This document shows positions 17,750 through 26,323 of a DNA stretch of 64,000 bases, piece by piece (position 1 is the stretch's first letter; the number at the start of each line of letters is the position of its first letter). This DNA comes from VXLM01 sp034421575 (GTDB lineage Bacteria > Chloroflexota > Dehalococcoidia > Lucifugimonadales > VXLM01): NCBI GenBank assembly GCA_034421575.1, contig DAOUKG010000003.1:1-64000 (forward strand). The letters are read 5' to 3'. Both the position numbers and the translations under genes were made by a program. Below the pieces are notes generated by a model, which was given only the letters and a program-made list of their open reading frames with translations, was not told the DNA's origin and ran no database searches.

Positions 17750-18400
17750 ATGTTAAGATTCGTCGAGGAAATCATACTGCTATTGCTCCGCGATGAAGAC
17801 GGTAGATTCGTGCGAGTCCCCAGTTGGTCCTTCGACTACGCAATTGCAGGCGGCGTGCTCATGGACCTCGCAATGGAGGACCGCATCGACACCGACTTGA
17901 AAAATCTCGTTCTGGTAGATAAGACCCCCCTCGGAGACAACCTCCTCGACCCGACACTGGCCGATATAGCCGGCGGAGAACAGCGGGACGCCCGTTACTG
18001 GGTAGAACGCACTGCCGAGCGTGCCTACACGATCCGCGAACAGGCGCTTGACAGGCTAGTAGACCGAGGGATTCTGGAGCGCGAAGACGACCGTTTCCTC
18101 TGGGTTTTCCGGTCCAGACGCTACCCGGCCATCGACGGCAAGGCCGAGCGTGAGGTCAAGCTGCGCATCATGGCGGTGCTCTTCAGCGACGAGATCCCTG
18201 ACCCGCGCGACATCGTAATCATCTGCCTCGCCGACGCCTGCGGCATCTTCAATCAGTTGCTGTCCAGGCAGGAGCTGAGCCGAGCGTCCGAGCGCATTGA
18301 GCAGGTGCGCAAGCTCGACCTCATCGGCCAGGCCATGACCCAGGCAATCCGCGACATCGAGGTGTCCGTCGCCGCCTCCGTCCAGCCCCACATGTATTAG
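17750..18400 (+). CDS. GPP34 (GOLPH3-like) family protein
   Basis: A 216-residue mostly helical protein. LRFVEEIILLLLRDEDGRF at the N-terminus, YAIAGGVLMDLAMEDRID and LVDRGILEREDDRFLW are the conserved GPP34 segments. The eukaryotic relatives bind phosphatidylinositol 4-phosphate on Golgi membranes; the bacterial members, common in Actinobacteria, have no settled role. AAGGAC precedes the ATG. It is isolated between repeat-bearing gaps. Confidence 0.85.
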   Translation: MLRFVEEIILLLLRDEDGRFVRVPSWSFDYAIAGGVLMDLAMEDRIDTDLKNLVLVDKTPLGDNLLDPTLADIAGGEQRDARYWVERTAERAYTIREQALDRLVDRGILEREDDRFLWVFRSRRYPAIDGKAEREVKLRIMAVLFSDEIPDPRDIVIICLADACGIFNQLLSRQELSRASERIEQVRKLDLIGQAMTQAIRDIEVSVAASVQPHMY

Positions 18401-18488
18401 GGCTAAAGCGTCTCTCGTCCTTACTTACTTTTCTGGTGACTTTGCGAAGAGGGAATCCAGAACCCTATCCACCGAAGGAGATACAGCC

Positions 18489-19298
18489 ATGTCCGACGAA
18501 CAAGACTACACCATGGGCTACAGTGAGGAGTTCCTACAACTCCTCCACCGCCGCAGCGCGGCTACCCACGCCGCCCATCTACTCCCCCACCTCAAGCCTG
18601 GGCAGCGCGTCCTCGACTTCGGTTGCGGACCCGGCACTATCTCAGTCGGTCTGGCAACAGAGGTAGCTCCCGGCGAGCTGCACGGCATCGACGTGGAGGA
18701 GTCTCAGATTAACATGGCCCGCGCCGCCGCAAGGGGCGGCGGACACGACAACGCCACCTTCCATGTAGGCGACGTTACCGACCTCCCCTTCGACGATAAC
18801 TCTTTTGACGTCGCCCACTGCCACGCCGTTCTCATGCACGTTCCCGATACCGAGGCAACGCTGGCCGAAGTCAAACGCGTCTTGAAACCCGGCGGCATCA
18901 TCTCAAGCCGCGAATTCATACTCGGTTCATCCTTCCTTGAGCCGGGCGCGGAGGAGACCGAACCCGCGTGGGCTACCTTTGGAAACCTGCTCGCAGGAAA
19001 CGGCGGCCATCCTCAAATGGGCAAAGAGCTAAAACGCATCTTCCTGGAGACCGGATTCAAGGATGTCCGCGCGACAGCGTCCTTCGACTTCTTCAGTTCG
19101 ACTGAAGACGTCGCTTTCTTCCACGCCTTCATCATGGACTGGTTCTACTCGCCCGAGGTCATCGCCGCTGCCACCAAGTTCGGACTGGCCACCGAGGAAC
19201 AGTTCGACGAGTGGCGCGAAGGCATCGACGAGTGGAAAAACCACCCCGGCGCGGTAGGGGCCATCGGCTTCGGCGAAGCTATCGCAATCAAACCATAG
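18489..19298 (+). CDS. class I SAM-dependent methyltransferase
   Basis: A 269-residue UbiE/COQ5-like methyltransferase. SAM-binding motif I is VLDFGCGPGTISVGLA, the acidic residue ending strand 2 is in HGIDVEES, and motif II is VGDVTDLPFDDNSFDVAHCHAVLMH. A GAAGGAG precedes the ATG closely. The C-terminal half would form a substrate cap, but the acceptor is not predictable. It is followed by a convergent class IV aminotransferase. Confidence 0.9.
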   Translation: MSDEQDYTMGYSEEFLQLLHRRSAATHAAHLLPHLKPGQRVLDFGCGPGTISVGLATEVAPGELHGIDVEESQINMARAAARGGGHDNATFHVGDVTDLPFDDNSFDVAHCHAVLMHVPDTEATLAEVKRVLKPGGIISSREFILGSSFLEPGAEETEPAWATFGNLLAGNGGHPQMGKELKRIFLETGFKDVRATASFDFFSSTEDVAFFHAFIMDWFYSPEVIAAATKFGLATEEQFDEWREGIDEWKNHPGAVGAIGFGEAIAIKP

Positions 19299-19342
19299 CT
19301 GGAGCGGCGTGACAAGCTTGGCCGACAGCCGACTCTACGCCC

Positions 19343-20251
19343 TCAATTCCGCCCCGCGTACTCCATCGCTTGGTCGATGATGTCGATGCCGACCGCCTCG
19401 CTCCACGCCGCAAGAAGCTGCGTCGTGATCGGCCCCGGCTTTCCGTCTCCCACCGCCCGCTTGTCGATGTACGTCACGGGTAGGACGCAGAACGGCGTAC
19501 TCGTAAAGAACGCCTCGTCTGCCGTGTAAGCGTCGTAAGGCTGCAGATGCTCAATGGTCGCAGGAAGTCCCAGGCCGTCCGCCAGGTCCAGGACCATACC
19601 ACGCGATACTCCCGCGAGAATGGCGCGCTCGGTCGGCGTCCTTAGCACACCGTCCGTCACGATGAACACGTTGTAGCCGGAACCCTCCGTCAGGTAGCCG
19701 TCCTTGTCGGTCAGTATCGGCCACGCACCGGGATCGAGATCATTGGCTTCCAACTCGGCTATGCTCATGTTCATGCGGCTCAGGTGCTTCAGCTTCGGGT
19801 CCAGCGCCTCAGCGTCGTAGCTCCGCGTGCGCGTGATGACCCCGTGAAGCCCGTCCACGTACTTGTCCTCGTACCAGATGGTATTCGGCCCGAACTTGAT
19901 ATAGACGTTCGGAGGCCCCGCCGACCATGCCCGCGGCCCGCCCGGCCCGCGCGTCACAAGCTGCTGGATACTGAAGTCGCCCGCCTCTTCAAGCAAATGC
20001 CTGTTCCGCTCTATCCCCTCCTCCGACAGATCGAGCATCTCCTGAGCGGTCAGGCCGGGGTCGATCCGCACGTACTTCAGCGAACGGTACAGGCGGTCGA
20101 CGTGCTCCTTCATCCGAAAGCTCGCCCCGCCGAACGTCCGAATCGTCTCAAACACCTGGTCGCCCTTTGAGGGACCCAAGTCGGCCGGATCGTACGTGAT
20201 CCTGTCCATTGGCATCCACTCACCGTTGAAATATCCGACGAACTCAGTCAT
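19343..20251 (-). CDS. class IV aminotransferase (branched-chain/D-amino-acid aminotransferase-like)
   Basis: A 302-residue fold-type IV PLP enzyme. The PLP lysine is in DPKLKHLSRMN and the PLP-site loop is YLTEGSGYNVFIV. ERAILAGVSRGMVLDLA and DEAFFTSTPFCVLPV are the usual C-terminal motifs. IlvE, aminodeoxychorismate lyase and D-amino-acid transaminases share these motifs, so the exact donor and acceptor are open. GAGAGGAAAGAG lies before the ATG. It is divergent from the nitrile hydratase genes. Confidence 0.88.
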   Translation of the reverse strand: MTEFVGYFNGEWMPMDRITYDPADLGPSKGDQVFETIRTFGGASFRMKEHVDRLYRSLKYVRIDPGLTAQEMLDLSEEGIERNRHLLEEAGDFSIQQLVTRGPGGPRAWSAGPPNVYIKFGPNTIWYEDKYVDGLHGVITRTRSYDAEALDPKLKHLSRMNMSIAELEANDLDPGAWPILTDKDGYLTEGSGYNVFIVTDGVLRTPTERAILAGVSRGMVLDLADGLGLPATIEHLQPYDAYTADEAFFTSTPFCVLPVTYIDKRAVGDGKPGPITTQLLAAWSEAVGIDIIDQAMEYAGRN

Positions 20252-20406
20252 TGCTCTTTCCTCTCTATGACCACCAAAGATGCGGGCACCGTAAACCGCG
20301 TTGGTTCGTCTATGCTATGGTCTCGCAGCCATCTCGTCAACGGCGTCCGGTATCGGTTGAATGGCCTCTTGTCCTATACTACTACCACGCCAATCAGGAG
20401 GCTTTC

Positions 20407-21072
20407 ATGAGACGGGTTCATGACTTGGGAGGCGCGTCTGGATTCGGCCCGATAGCCATCGAGGAGAACGAGCCTGTATTCCACGAAGAGTGGGAAGGCC
20501 GGGTTTTTGGCATGATGACTACCATAGGCCATCACACCTTCCCCATGCGCCCAACCATTGAGAGTATCGAGCCGTCAGTCTATCTCGATTCGACTTACTA
20601 TCAAAAATGGCTGATCGCGCTGGAAAAGGGTTTTGTACAGAGCGGGTCCCTTACAGACAAGGAGATTCGAGACCGGACCAAGCTCTATCGCAGCCGTCCC
20701 GCCACGCCCGTCACTCAGAATAATGACCCTGATCTTGCACGCGCTGCCTGGGAAAACCGCTACAGCCAGCGTTCTCCCAAGTACGAAGGCGATCCGGCCT
20801 TCTCCGTAGGAGACGCAGTCCTGACCCGCCACATCGATCCCGCCGGCCACACCAGAATTCCCCGCTACGCCCAAGGCAAAAACGGCTACATCCACGCCCT
20901 GCGCGGCGTCTTCGACCTGCTCGATCTCAAAGTACAAGGCATCCGCAAGCCGGAACCGGTCTACACCGTCGGCTTCGACGCCCGTGAGCTATGGGGAGAC
21001 GAAGCCGAATCGCCCCAGCGCGTCTACATCGACCTCTGGGAAAGCTACCTACTTGGACCCGATAAGTCCTGA
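20407..21072 (+). CDS. nthB: nitrile hydratase beta subunit
   Basis: A 221-residue subunit of the enzyme that hydrates nitriles to amides. MRRVHDLGGASGFGPI is the classical beta-subunit start, and the C-terminal SH3-like barrel is visible (FSVGDAVLTRHIDPAGHTRIPRYAQGKNG). Further on, YTVGFDARELWGDEAES and YIDLWESYL complete it. The open frame begins earlier, but AATCAGGAGGCTTTC directly before the ATG at 20407 settles the start. The beta-then-alpha order is the one known from cobalt-type enzymes such as Rhodococcus rhodochrous J1. Confidence 0.95.
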   Translation: MRRVHDLGGASGFGPIAIEENEPVFHEEWEGRVFGMMTTIGHHTFPMRPTIESIEPSVYLDSTYYQKWLIALEKGFVQSGSLTDKEIRDRTKLYRSRPATPVTQNNDPDLARAAWENRYSQRSPKYEGDPAFSVGDAVLTRHIDPAGHTRIPRYAQGKNGYIHALRGVFDLLDLKVQGIRKPEPVYTVGFDARELWGDEAESPQRVYIDLWESYLLGPDKS

Positions 21073-21161
21073 CCAAAGAAAATCAACCGAGTGAATTCGT
21101 ACGCAGGCATATTCACGCCAATCTTCACGACAAAACAAGAAAGAGGAGGCTGATAGCCAAC

Positions 21162-21791
21162 ATGCCGGACCATGACCATGACCATGACCATGACCATGAA
21201 CACGACGAGTTTCACGATCCAACGGAATCCGAGGTCCGCGCCAAGGCCGTCGAGTCCTTATTGGCCGAGAAGGGACTCCTCTCGACCGAAGCAGTGGATG
21301 ATGTCGTCGACCGGTACGAGAACGACGTCGGCCCGATGAATGGCGCTAGAGTCGTCGCACGTGCCTGGACCGACCCCGAATACAAGGCTCGACTCCTGGC
21401 AGACGGTGGCGATGCAGTGGCCGAACTCGGCTACGGCGACGAGCACAGTGCCCGCCTCGTCGTCGTCGAGAACACCCCGGACGTACACAACGTCATTGTC
21501 TGCACCCTGTGCTCCTGCTACCCCTGGTCCGTCCTCGGCCTGCCGCCTGAGTGGTACAAGTCCGAGGCCTACCGCGCCCGGGTAGTCAAGGAACCGAGAG
21601 CAGTTCTCTCCGAATTCGGTCTCGAACTCAACGATTCAATCGAGATCCGCGTCTGGGACAGCCTCTCCGAGCTCCGCTACATGGTCCTTCCCGAACGTCC
21701 CGAAGGAACCGACCACCTGACCGAAGAAGAGCTCGCCGCCCTCGTCTCCCGCGACGCAATGATCGGCGTCGCCAAAGCCGGTACAGACTGA
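21162..21791 (+). CDS. nthA: nitrile hydratase alpha subunit with N-terminal His-Asp tail
   Basis: A 209-residue catalytic subunit. The metal-binding claw is CTLCSC at residues 114-119, with Thr after the first Cys as in cobalt-type enzymes (iron types have Ser). Its cysteines would be oxidised to sulfinic and sulfenic acids in the mature enzyme. Residues 3-15 form an unusual run of alternating Asp and His, encoded by a CCATGA hexamer repeated about five times, which may bind or store metal. No activator/metallochaperone gene follows: the next 550 bases hold only a repeat element. AAGAGGAGG precedes the ATG. Confidence 0.95.
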   Translation: MPDHDHDHDHDHEHDEFHDPTESEVRAKAVESLLAEKGLLSTEAVDDVVDRYENDVGPMNGARVVARAWTDPEYKARLLADGGDAVAELGYGDEHSARLVVVENTPDVHNVIVCTLCSCYPWSVLGLPPEWYKSEAYRARVVKEPRAVLSEFGLELNDSIEIRVWDSLSELRYMVLPERPEGTDHLTEEELAALVSRDAMIGVAKAGTD

Positions 21792-22278
21792 TTACACCAA
21801 AAGAGACTCACCCACCCTCCAATCTTTCCCCCGCAGGGGGCTGACAGGGGTAGGTATTAGGTATTCCATACTTGCGAGTCATAGCCCCACCACTGTCATT
21901 CCGATCGTAGCGAAGCGGAGAGAGGAATCTAAAGTGTTCATCCTTCAAACCAAGCCCTGCACTCTGAAACATCCATGGCGATGGCTAGCATTTTAGATTC
22001 CTCCCTACGGTCGGAATGACAGGCACTCGGGGGGGCATGACAGCTACTCAGTTGTACTTGCAATCCGATTTTACCTACCCCTGTCAGCCCGTCGTGGGAG
22101 AGGGCTGGGGTGAGGGTGATGCACCCATCACCCATACCGGAAATGCCCCCAAATGCCTCCCCAGATATGACCACTCTTCCCCCTTTGTGCTCTCTGCGCC
22201 CTCTGCGCCCTCCGCGCCCTCTGCGGTGAATCCCCCAGAACCCAGCACCTAACCCCCAGAACCTCTCCACCTCCCCCG
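21792..22278. repeat. repeat-filled gap containing a complete inverted-repeat element
   Basis: Contains the MITE-like element described separately, then a GGGAGAGGGCTGGGGTGAGG hairpin arm (about 22087-22118). 'CTCTGCGCCC...TGCGGTGAATCC' modules (about 22197-22235) and 'CCCAGCACCTAACCC' filler follow. No gene is seen. Confidence 0.7.
21841..22087. mobile_element. MITE-like element, family A, copy 1
   Basis: 247 bp bounded by perfect 16-bp inverted ends, CTGACAGGGGTAGGTA and its reverse complement. Inside are a second inverted pair (CTGTCATTCCGA...GAGGAATCTAAA and TTTTAGATTCCTC...CGGAATGACAG), so the whole can fold into one long imperfect hairpin. It codes for no protein. The left flank is a C5/G5 hairpin half (CCCCCGCAGGGGG) and the right flank is the CCCGTCGTGGGAGAGGG hairpin. 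Confidence 0.75.
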
Positions 22279-22322
22279 TGCTACAATACTCCCCAGGCGA
22301 GTCCGTTTTCCGCGGACTCGCC
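22279..22322 (+). promoter_or_regulatory. extended -10 promoter and 5'-end hairpin of mfd
   Basis: TGCTACAAT (22279-22287) is an extended -10 box without a matching -35. Transcription would start near 22294, immediately before a perfect 10-bp stem (GGCGAGTCCG at 22296-22305, CGGACTCGCC at 22313-22322, 7-base loop). The transcript would therefore begin with a hairpin, a known mRNA-stabilising arrangement. Confidence 0.55.
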
Positions 22323-22351
22323 CTATTCTGCGTTTGAGGCCACACAAAAGA

Positions 22352-25300
22352 ATGTCCCTCAGCGTCCTGGGCGACGTACTGGAAACCGCGCCGCAGTTCG
22401 AGCGGCTCCGCGCCTCGATGGGCGAGTCTCGCGCTCACGTCCGCCTGCAGGTGCTGCCAAACGGCGTGCCGATGACCCTAGCCACCCTCGCTCGGAACGT
22501 CGATGTCCCCGTCCTGCTCGTCGCGCCCAGGCCCGATGAGGCCCGCCGTCTCTACGAGCAGATATGCCTCTGGAGCGCCGACGAACGCTCCGTCCTCCAC
22601 TTCCCCGAGAGCGAGACGCTCCCCTTCGAGCGCCTCGTGACCGACACGGACACCGAGCAGCAGCGCATCGGCGTGCTCGCCAGGCTCCTTGCCGACGACT
22701 CCCCGGACGGCGGTTCGCCCTTCGGCCCCAACATAATCATCGCCTCGGCCTCTGCAATCTCCCAGAAGACCGTCTCCCGCGAGAGCTTTGAGAAGAGCCT
22801 GCACCGCCTCGTCCCCGGCCAGACCCTCGACCTGCGCGAGCTCCTCGACCGGTGGCGGCGCATGGGATACGCCTTCGAGCCGACCGTCGACCTTCCCGGC
22901 ACGGCGGGACGGCGCGGCGGCATCCTCGACGTGTATCCCGTCGGCGCGGAGTTCCCCGCCCGCATCGACCTCTGGGGCGATGAGATCGACTCCATCCGAC
23001 TCTTCGATCCCGCCACGCAGCGCTCCACCGACTTTGTCCAGTCCGTCGACATCCTGCCCGCACAGGAGACCCTTCCTGGCCTCACGCACCCCGACCACGT
23101 CGACTACCTCCTCCGCTCCATCGACATGCGCAATTGCAACGCCGAGACTCGCGAGCGCATCGGCGAGGAGATTCACCTCCTCCTCGACGGCGCCGAGGTC
23201 GAGGACGCCAACTTCTACGCCGGGTTCTTCAACCACGGCTCGTTCCTCGACTACCTGCCGAGCGACGCCATCATCGTCCGCTATCGCCCGCCCGACATCG
23301 TCGAGGCGGCATGGGAGACCGAGGAACGCGCGCACGAACTCCGAGAGGCCAAGCAGTCGCGCGGCGAGCTTCCGCACAACTTCCCGTCGTCCCACGCCCC
23401 GTGGCGCGAGACCGAACCGACGCTCGACGAGTTTGCCCGACGCATCGACGTCACCCCCTGGGGCGCGGAGGACCTCGTCCACCGCGACGCCATCGTCCTC
23501 CCATTCAGTTCCGGCCCCGAGTACGGCGGCGACGTGGAGAGCTTCGTCATCGAGTCCGAGAACGCCGCCGAGGAGGGCGACCGCCTCGTCGCCGTCAGCT
23601 CCGTCCCCAAGCGGCTCGGCGAGTTCTTCGACCGCACCGGCGTGGAGACCGCACTTCTCGATGCCCTTGAGGAGACGCCCCGTCCCGGTACTATCACCGT
23701 CATCCAGAACCCCGGCTCCGGCCTCAGTGAGGGACTTGCCCTCCGCGTGAACGGTCGCAGCCTCCTCGTCCTCAGCGACGCAGAGATCTTCGGCACCGCC
23801 AAGCGACGACCTGCCTCCCGCCGCCGTGCCCGCCGCCGCGACTCCCTCCTGTCCGAACTCAACCCTGGTGACTACGTCGTTCACGTCGAGCACGGCGTGG
23901 GCAGGTTTGCCGGCACCGGACGCACCCCCCGTGACGAGGACGACCGCGAGTACCTCATCATCAACTACGCCGAGGGCGACGAGCTCTACGTCCCCATGGA
24001 GCACCTCGACCGTGTGACCCCATACGTCGCGCCGCTCGACCGTCCTCCCTCGCTCTCCCGGCTCGGCACGCAGGAGTGGAAGCGCACCAAGGCCCGCGTC
24101 GAGCGTTCCACCCGCGAGATGGCCGCCGAGTTGCTCTCCCTCTACGCCTCACGCGAGCTGTCCAAGGGCCACGCTTTCGCCCTCGACACCCCGTGGCAGG
24201 TGCAGCTGGAAGACGCCTTCCCTTACGAGGAGACCCCCGACCAGGCCGAGGCCATCCTCGACATGAAGCGCGACATGGAGAGCGGCAAGCCCATGGACCG
24301 GCTCATCTGCGGCGATGTCGGCTACGGAAAGACCGAGGTCGCCCTCCGCGCCGCCTTCAAGGCCGTCACCGACGGCTACCAGGTCGCCATCCTCGTGCCC
24401 ACGACCGTCCTCGCCCAGCAGCACTTCACCACCTTCTCCGAGCGTCTCAAGCCCTATCCCGTCCGCGTCGAGGTCCTCAGCCGCTTCCGCTCCGACCGAG
24501 AGCAGCGCGACGTCGTCAGCGATCTCGCCGAGGGCAAGGTAGATATCGTCATCGGTACTCACCGCCTCGTCCAGAAAGACGTGTCCTTCAAGAATCTCGG
24601 ACTCATCGTCGTCGACGAGGAGCAGCGCTTCGGTGTCGCCCACAAGGAGCGCCTCAAGCAGATGCGATCCGAGGTCGATGTCCTCACCATGACCGCGACG
24701 CCCATCCCGCGCACGCTCCACCTCTCCCTCTCCGGCATCCGCGACATGAGCGCCATCCAGACCGCGCCCGAAGAGCGACTGCCAATAAAGACCTACGTAT
24801 CCGAGTTCAGCGACGAGCTCATCCGCGAGGCCATCCGCCGCGAGCTTGATCGGCGCGGACAGGTCTACTTCCTCCACAACCGCGTCTACAACATCGACTA
24901 CATCGCAGGGTACATCCGACGGCTCGTCCCCGAGGCGAAGGTCGGCGTCGCCCACGGCCAGATGGGCGAGAACCGCCTCGAACAGGCGATGGTCGACTTC
25001 GCCGAGGGCGGCGTGGATGTCCTCGTGTGCACCACCATCATCGAGTCCGGCCTCGACATCCCGAACGTCAACACCCTGATCGTCAACCGCGCCGACGCCT
25101 TCGGACTCGCCCAGCTCTACCAGCTTCGAGGCCGTGTCGGACGCAGCGCCCGCCGCGCCTACGCCTACCTCCTCATACCCCAGCACCGCAGCCTCACCGA
25201 GACGGCGGAGAAGCGCCTCAAGACCATGCTCGCCGCGACAGAGCTCGGCGCGGGCTTCCAGATCGCCATGAAGGACCTCGAAATTCGAGGCGCGGGCAAC

Positions 25301-26053
25301 ATCCTCGGCGCGAACCAGAGCGGCCACATCTACGCCGTCGGCTTCGACCTCTACACCCGCCTACTCTCCGACGCCGTCGAGTCCCTCCGCGCCCAACGAG
25401 AGACATCTTCCATCCTTCCCCCCACGGGGGAAGGACCAAGGAAGGGGGAGACCTCCCCCACAGGGGATGATTCTTCTTCTATCCTTCCCGGCTCAGGGGA
25501 AGGACCTCCATCTCCCATCCTGCCCCCTCCGGGGGAAGGACCTCCATCCCCTATCCTGCCCCCTCCGGGGGAAGGACTAAGGAAGGGGGGCTCCCCCACC
25601 GTCGTCGACATCGGCATCCCCGCCAACATCCCGCCGGAATACGTCTCCGACCTCCCCACCCGCCTCGACGTCTACCGCCGCCTCGTAAGCTCCGCCACCC
25701 CCGAAGCCGTGGACGCCATGGGCGATGAGCTAGTCGACCGCTTCGGCACACTCCCCTGGCAGGTGCAGAACCTCCTATACGTCACCAAGCTCAAGCTCGC
25801 CGCCGCACAAGCCAACATAGTCTCCGTCAACAGGGACAACGGCACCGTCGTCCTCCGCCTGACCGACAGCGTCGGCGGCGCAAGACAGGCCCTCCGCCGT
25901 CACCTCGGCGACCACGTCGACGTCGGCAACACCCAGGTCCGCGTCGACATCTCCCACGCCTCCAACGGCTGGGAACGCTCCCTCCTCGAAACCGTCCAAC
26001 AAATCGGCCGGTTCACCGAGCAAATGACCGCCCAACTCGCCGCCGTCCCATAG
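22352..26053 (+). CDS. mfd: transcription-repair coupling factor
   Basis: ATP-driven translocase that removes stalled RNA polymerase and recruits UvrA; 1233 residues from the ATG (the frame extends 6 codons to a TTG). Order seen: UvrB-like N-terminal module (VDLPGTAGRRGGILDVYPV), RNA-polymerase-interacting domain (LNPGDYVVHVEHGVGRF) and helicase Walker A GDVGYGKTE. Next come VVDEEQRFGV, motifs TATPIPRTLH and GRVGRSARRAYAYLL, and the C-terminal D7 module. Between the translocase and D7 (about residues 1020-1085) is a Pro/Gly/Ser-rich insert made of repeated PPPGEG units. It is encoded by four copies of a 21-bp hairpin and is absent from usual Mfd proteins. It is likely still functional because the reading frame is kept. 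Confidence 0.95.
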   Translation: MSLSVLGDVLETAPQFERLRASMGESRAHVRLQVLPNGVPMTLATLARNVDVPVLLVAPRPDEARRLYEQICLWSADERSVLHFPESETLPFERLVTDTDTEQQRIGVLARLLADDSPDGGSPFGPNIIIASASAISQKTVSRESFEKSLHRLVPGQTLDLRELLDRWRRMGYAFEPTVDLPGTAGRRGGILDVYPVGAEFPARIDLWGDEIDSIRLFDPATQRSTDFVQSVDILPAQETLPGLTHPDHVDYLLRSIDMRNCNAETRERIGEEIHLLLDGAEVEDANFYAGFFNHGSFLDYLPSDAIIVRYRPPDIVEAAWETEERAHELREAKQSRGELPHNFPSSHAPWRETEPTLDEFARRIDVTPWGAEDLVHRDAIVLPFSSGPEYGGDVESFVIESENAAEEGDRLVAVSSVPKRLGEFFDRTGVETALLDALEETPRPGTITVIQNPGSGLSEGLALRVNGRSLLVLSDAEIFGTAKRRPASRRRARRRDSLLSELNPGDYVVHVEHGVGRFAGTGRTPRDEDDREYLIINYAEGDELYVPMEHLDRVTPYVAPLDRPPSLSRLGTQEWKRTKARVERSTREMAAELLSLYASRELSKGHAFALDTPWQVQLEDAFPYEETPDQAEAILDMKRDMESGKPMDRLICGDVGYGKTEVALRAAFKAVTDGYQVAILVPTTVLAQQHFTTFSERLKPYPVRVEVLSRFRSDREQRDVVSDLAEGKVDIVIGTHRLVQKDVSFKNLGLIVVDEEQRFGVAHKERLKQMRSEVDVLTMTATPIPRTLHLSLSGIRDMSAIQTAPEERLPIKTYVSEFSDELIREAIRRELDRRGQVYFLHNRVYNIDYIAGYIRRLVPEAKVGVAHGQMGENRLEQAMVDFAEGGVDVLVCTTIIESGLDIPNVNTLIVNRADAFGLAQLYQLRGRVGRSARRAYAYLLIPQHRSLTETAEKRLKTMLAATELGAGFQIAMKDLEIRGAGNILGANQSGHIYAVGFDLYTRLLSDAVESLRAQRETSSILPPTGEGPRKGETSPTGDDSSSILPGSGEGPPSPILPPPGEGPPSPILPPPGEGLRKGGSPTVVDIGIPANIPPEYVSDLPTRLDVYRRLVSSATPEAVDAMGDELVDRFGTLPWQVQNLLYVTKLKLAAAQANIVSVNRDNGTVVLRLTDSVGGARQALRRHLGDHVDVGNTQVRVDISHASNGWERSLLETVQQIGRFTEQMTAQLAAVP
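25414..25575 (+). repeat. four hairpin repeats captured inside mfd
   Basis: 21-bp palindromic units of the form CCTTCCCCC-N-GGGGGAAGG lie at 25414-25434, 25483-25503, 25519-25539 and 25555-25575. Spacings are 69, 36 and 36 bases, all multiples of three, so mfd stays in frame. The design (C-rich arm, short loop, G-rich arm) is that of the intergenic modules elsewhere in this window. Confidence 0.8.
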
Positions 26054-26323
26054 CCCACCCCCTCAACGTCATTCCCGCGAAAGCGGGAATCCACTCCTCC
26101 CCCTCTGCGCACTCCGCGCCCTCTGCGGTAAATCCTCTTACCCCCTCTCCCGTTCGCGGGAGAGGGCTGGGGTGAGGGTAATCTCCCGGAACCCAGCACC
26201 TGGCACCCAAAACCCCTCCCACCGGAAACACGTCTGTAACAAATGCCCTTTATCATCCCTTACCAGTTCGCGGAATCGCGGCAATCACCCGCGACCGCAC
26301 GTAACCAACAGGGGGATGAAAAC
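26054..26323. repeat. gap with hairpin modules before amtB
   Basis: Contains ATTCCCGCGAAAGCGGGAAT (about 26070-26089), the CTCTGCG...TGCGGTAAATCC module, and CTCTCCCGTTCGCGGGAGAG with the GGGCTGGGGTGAGG tail (about 26146-26180). The last 80 bases before amtB are free of repeats and carry its Shine-Dalgarno AGGGGGATG. Confidence 0.6.

Noticed and set aside
21165..21199. CCATGA hexamer run considered as an assembly artefact
   Set aside because: The repeat is in frame, directly after a good ribosome site, and ends in variant codons (His-Glu-His), which argues for real sequence; kept as part of the nitrile hydratase gene.
22478..25327. Two very long open frames on the minus strand opposite mfd (22478-24004 and 24149-25327)
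   Set aside because: They mirror the strong third-position GC bias of mfd, have low-complexity Val/Gly/Asp/Glu-rich sequence and no domain; they are antisense shadows.
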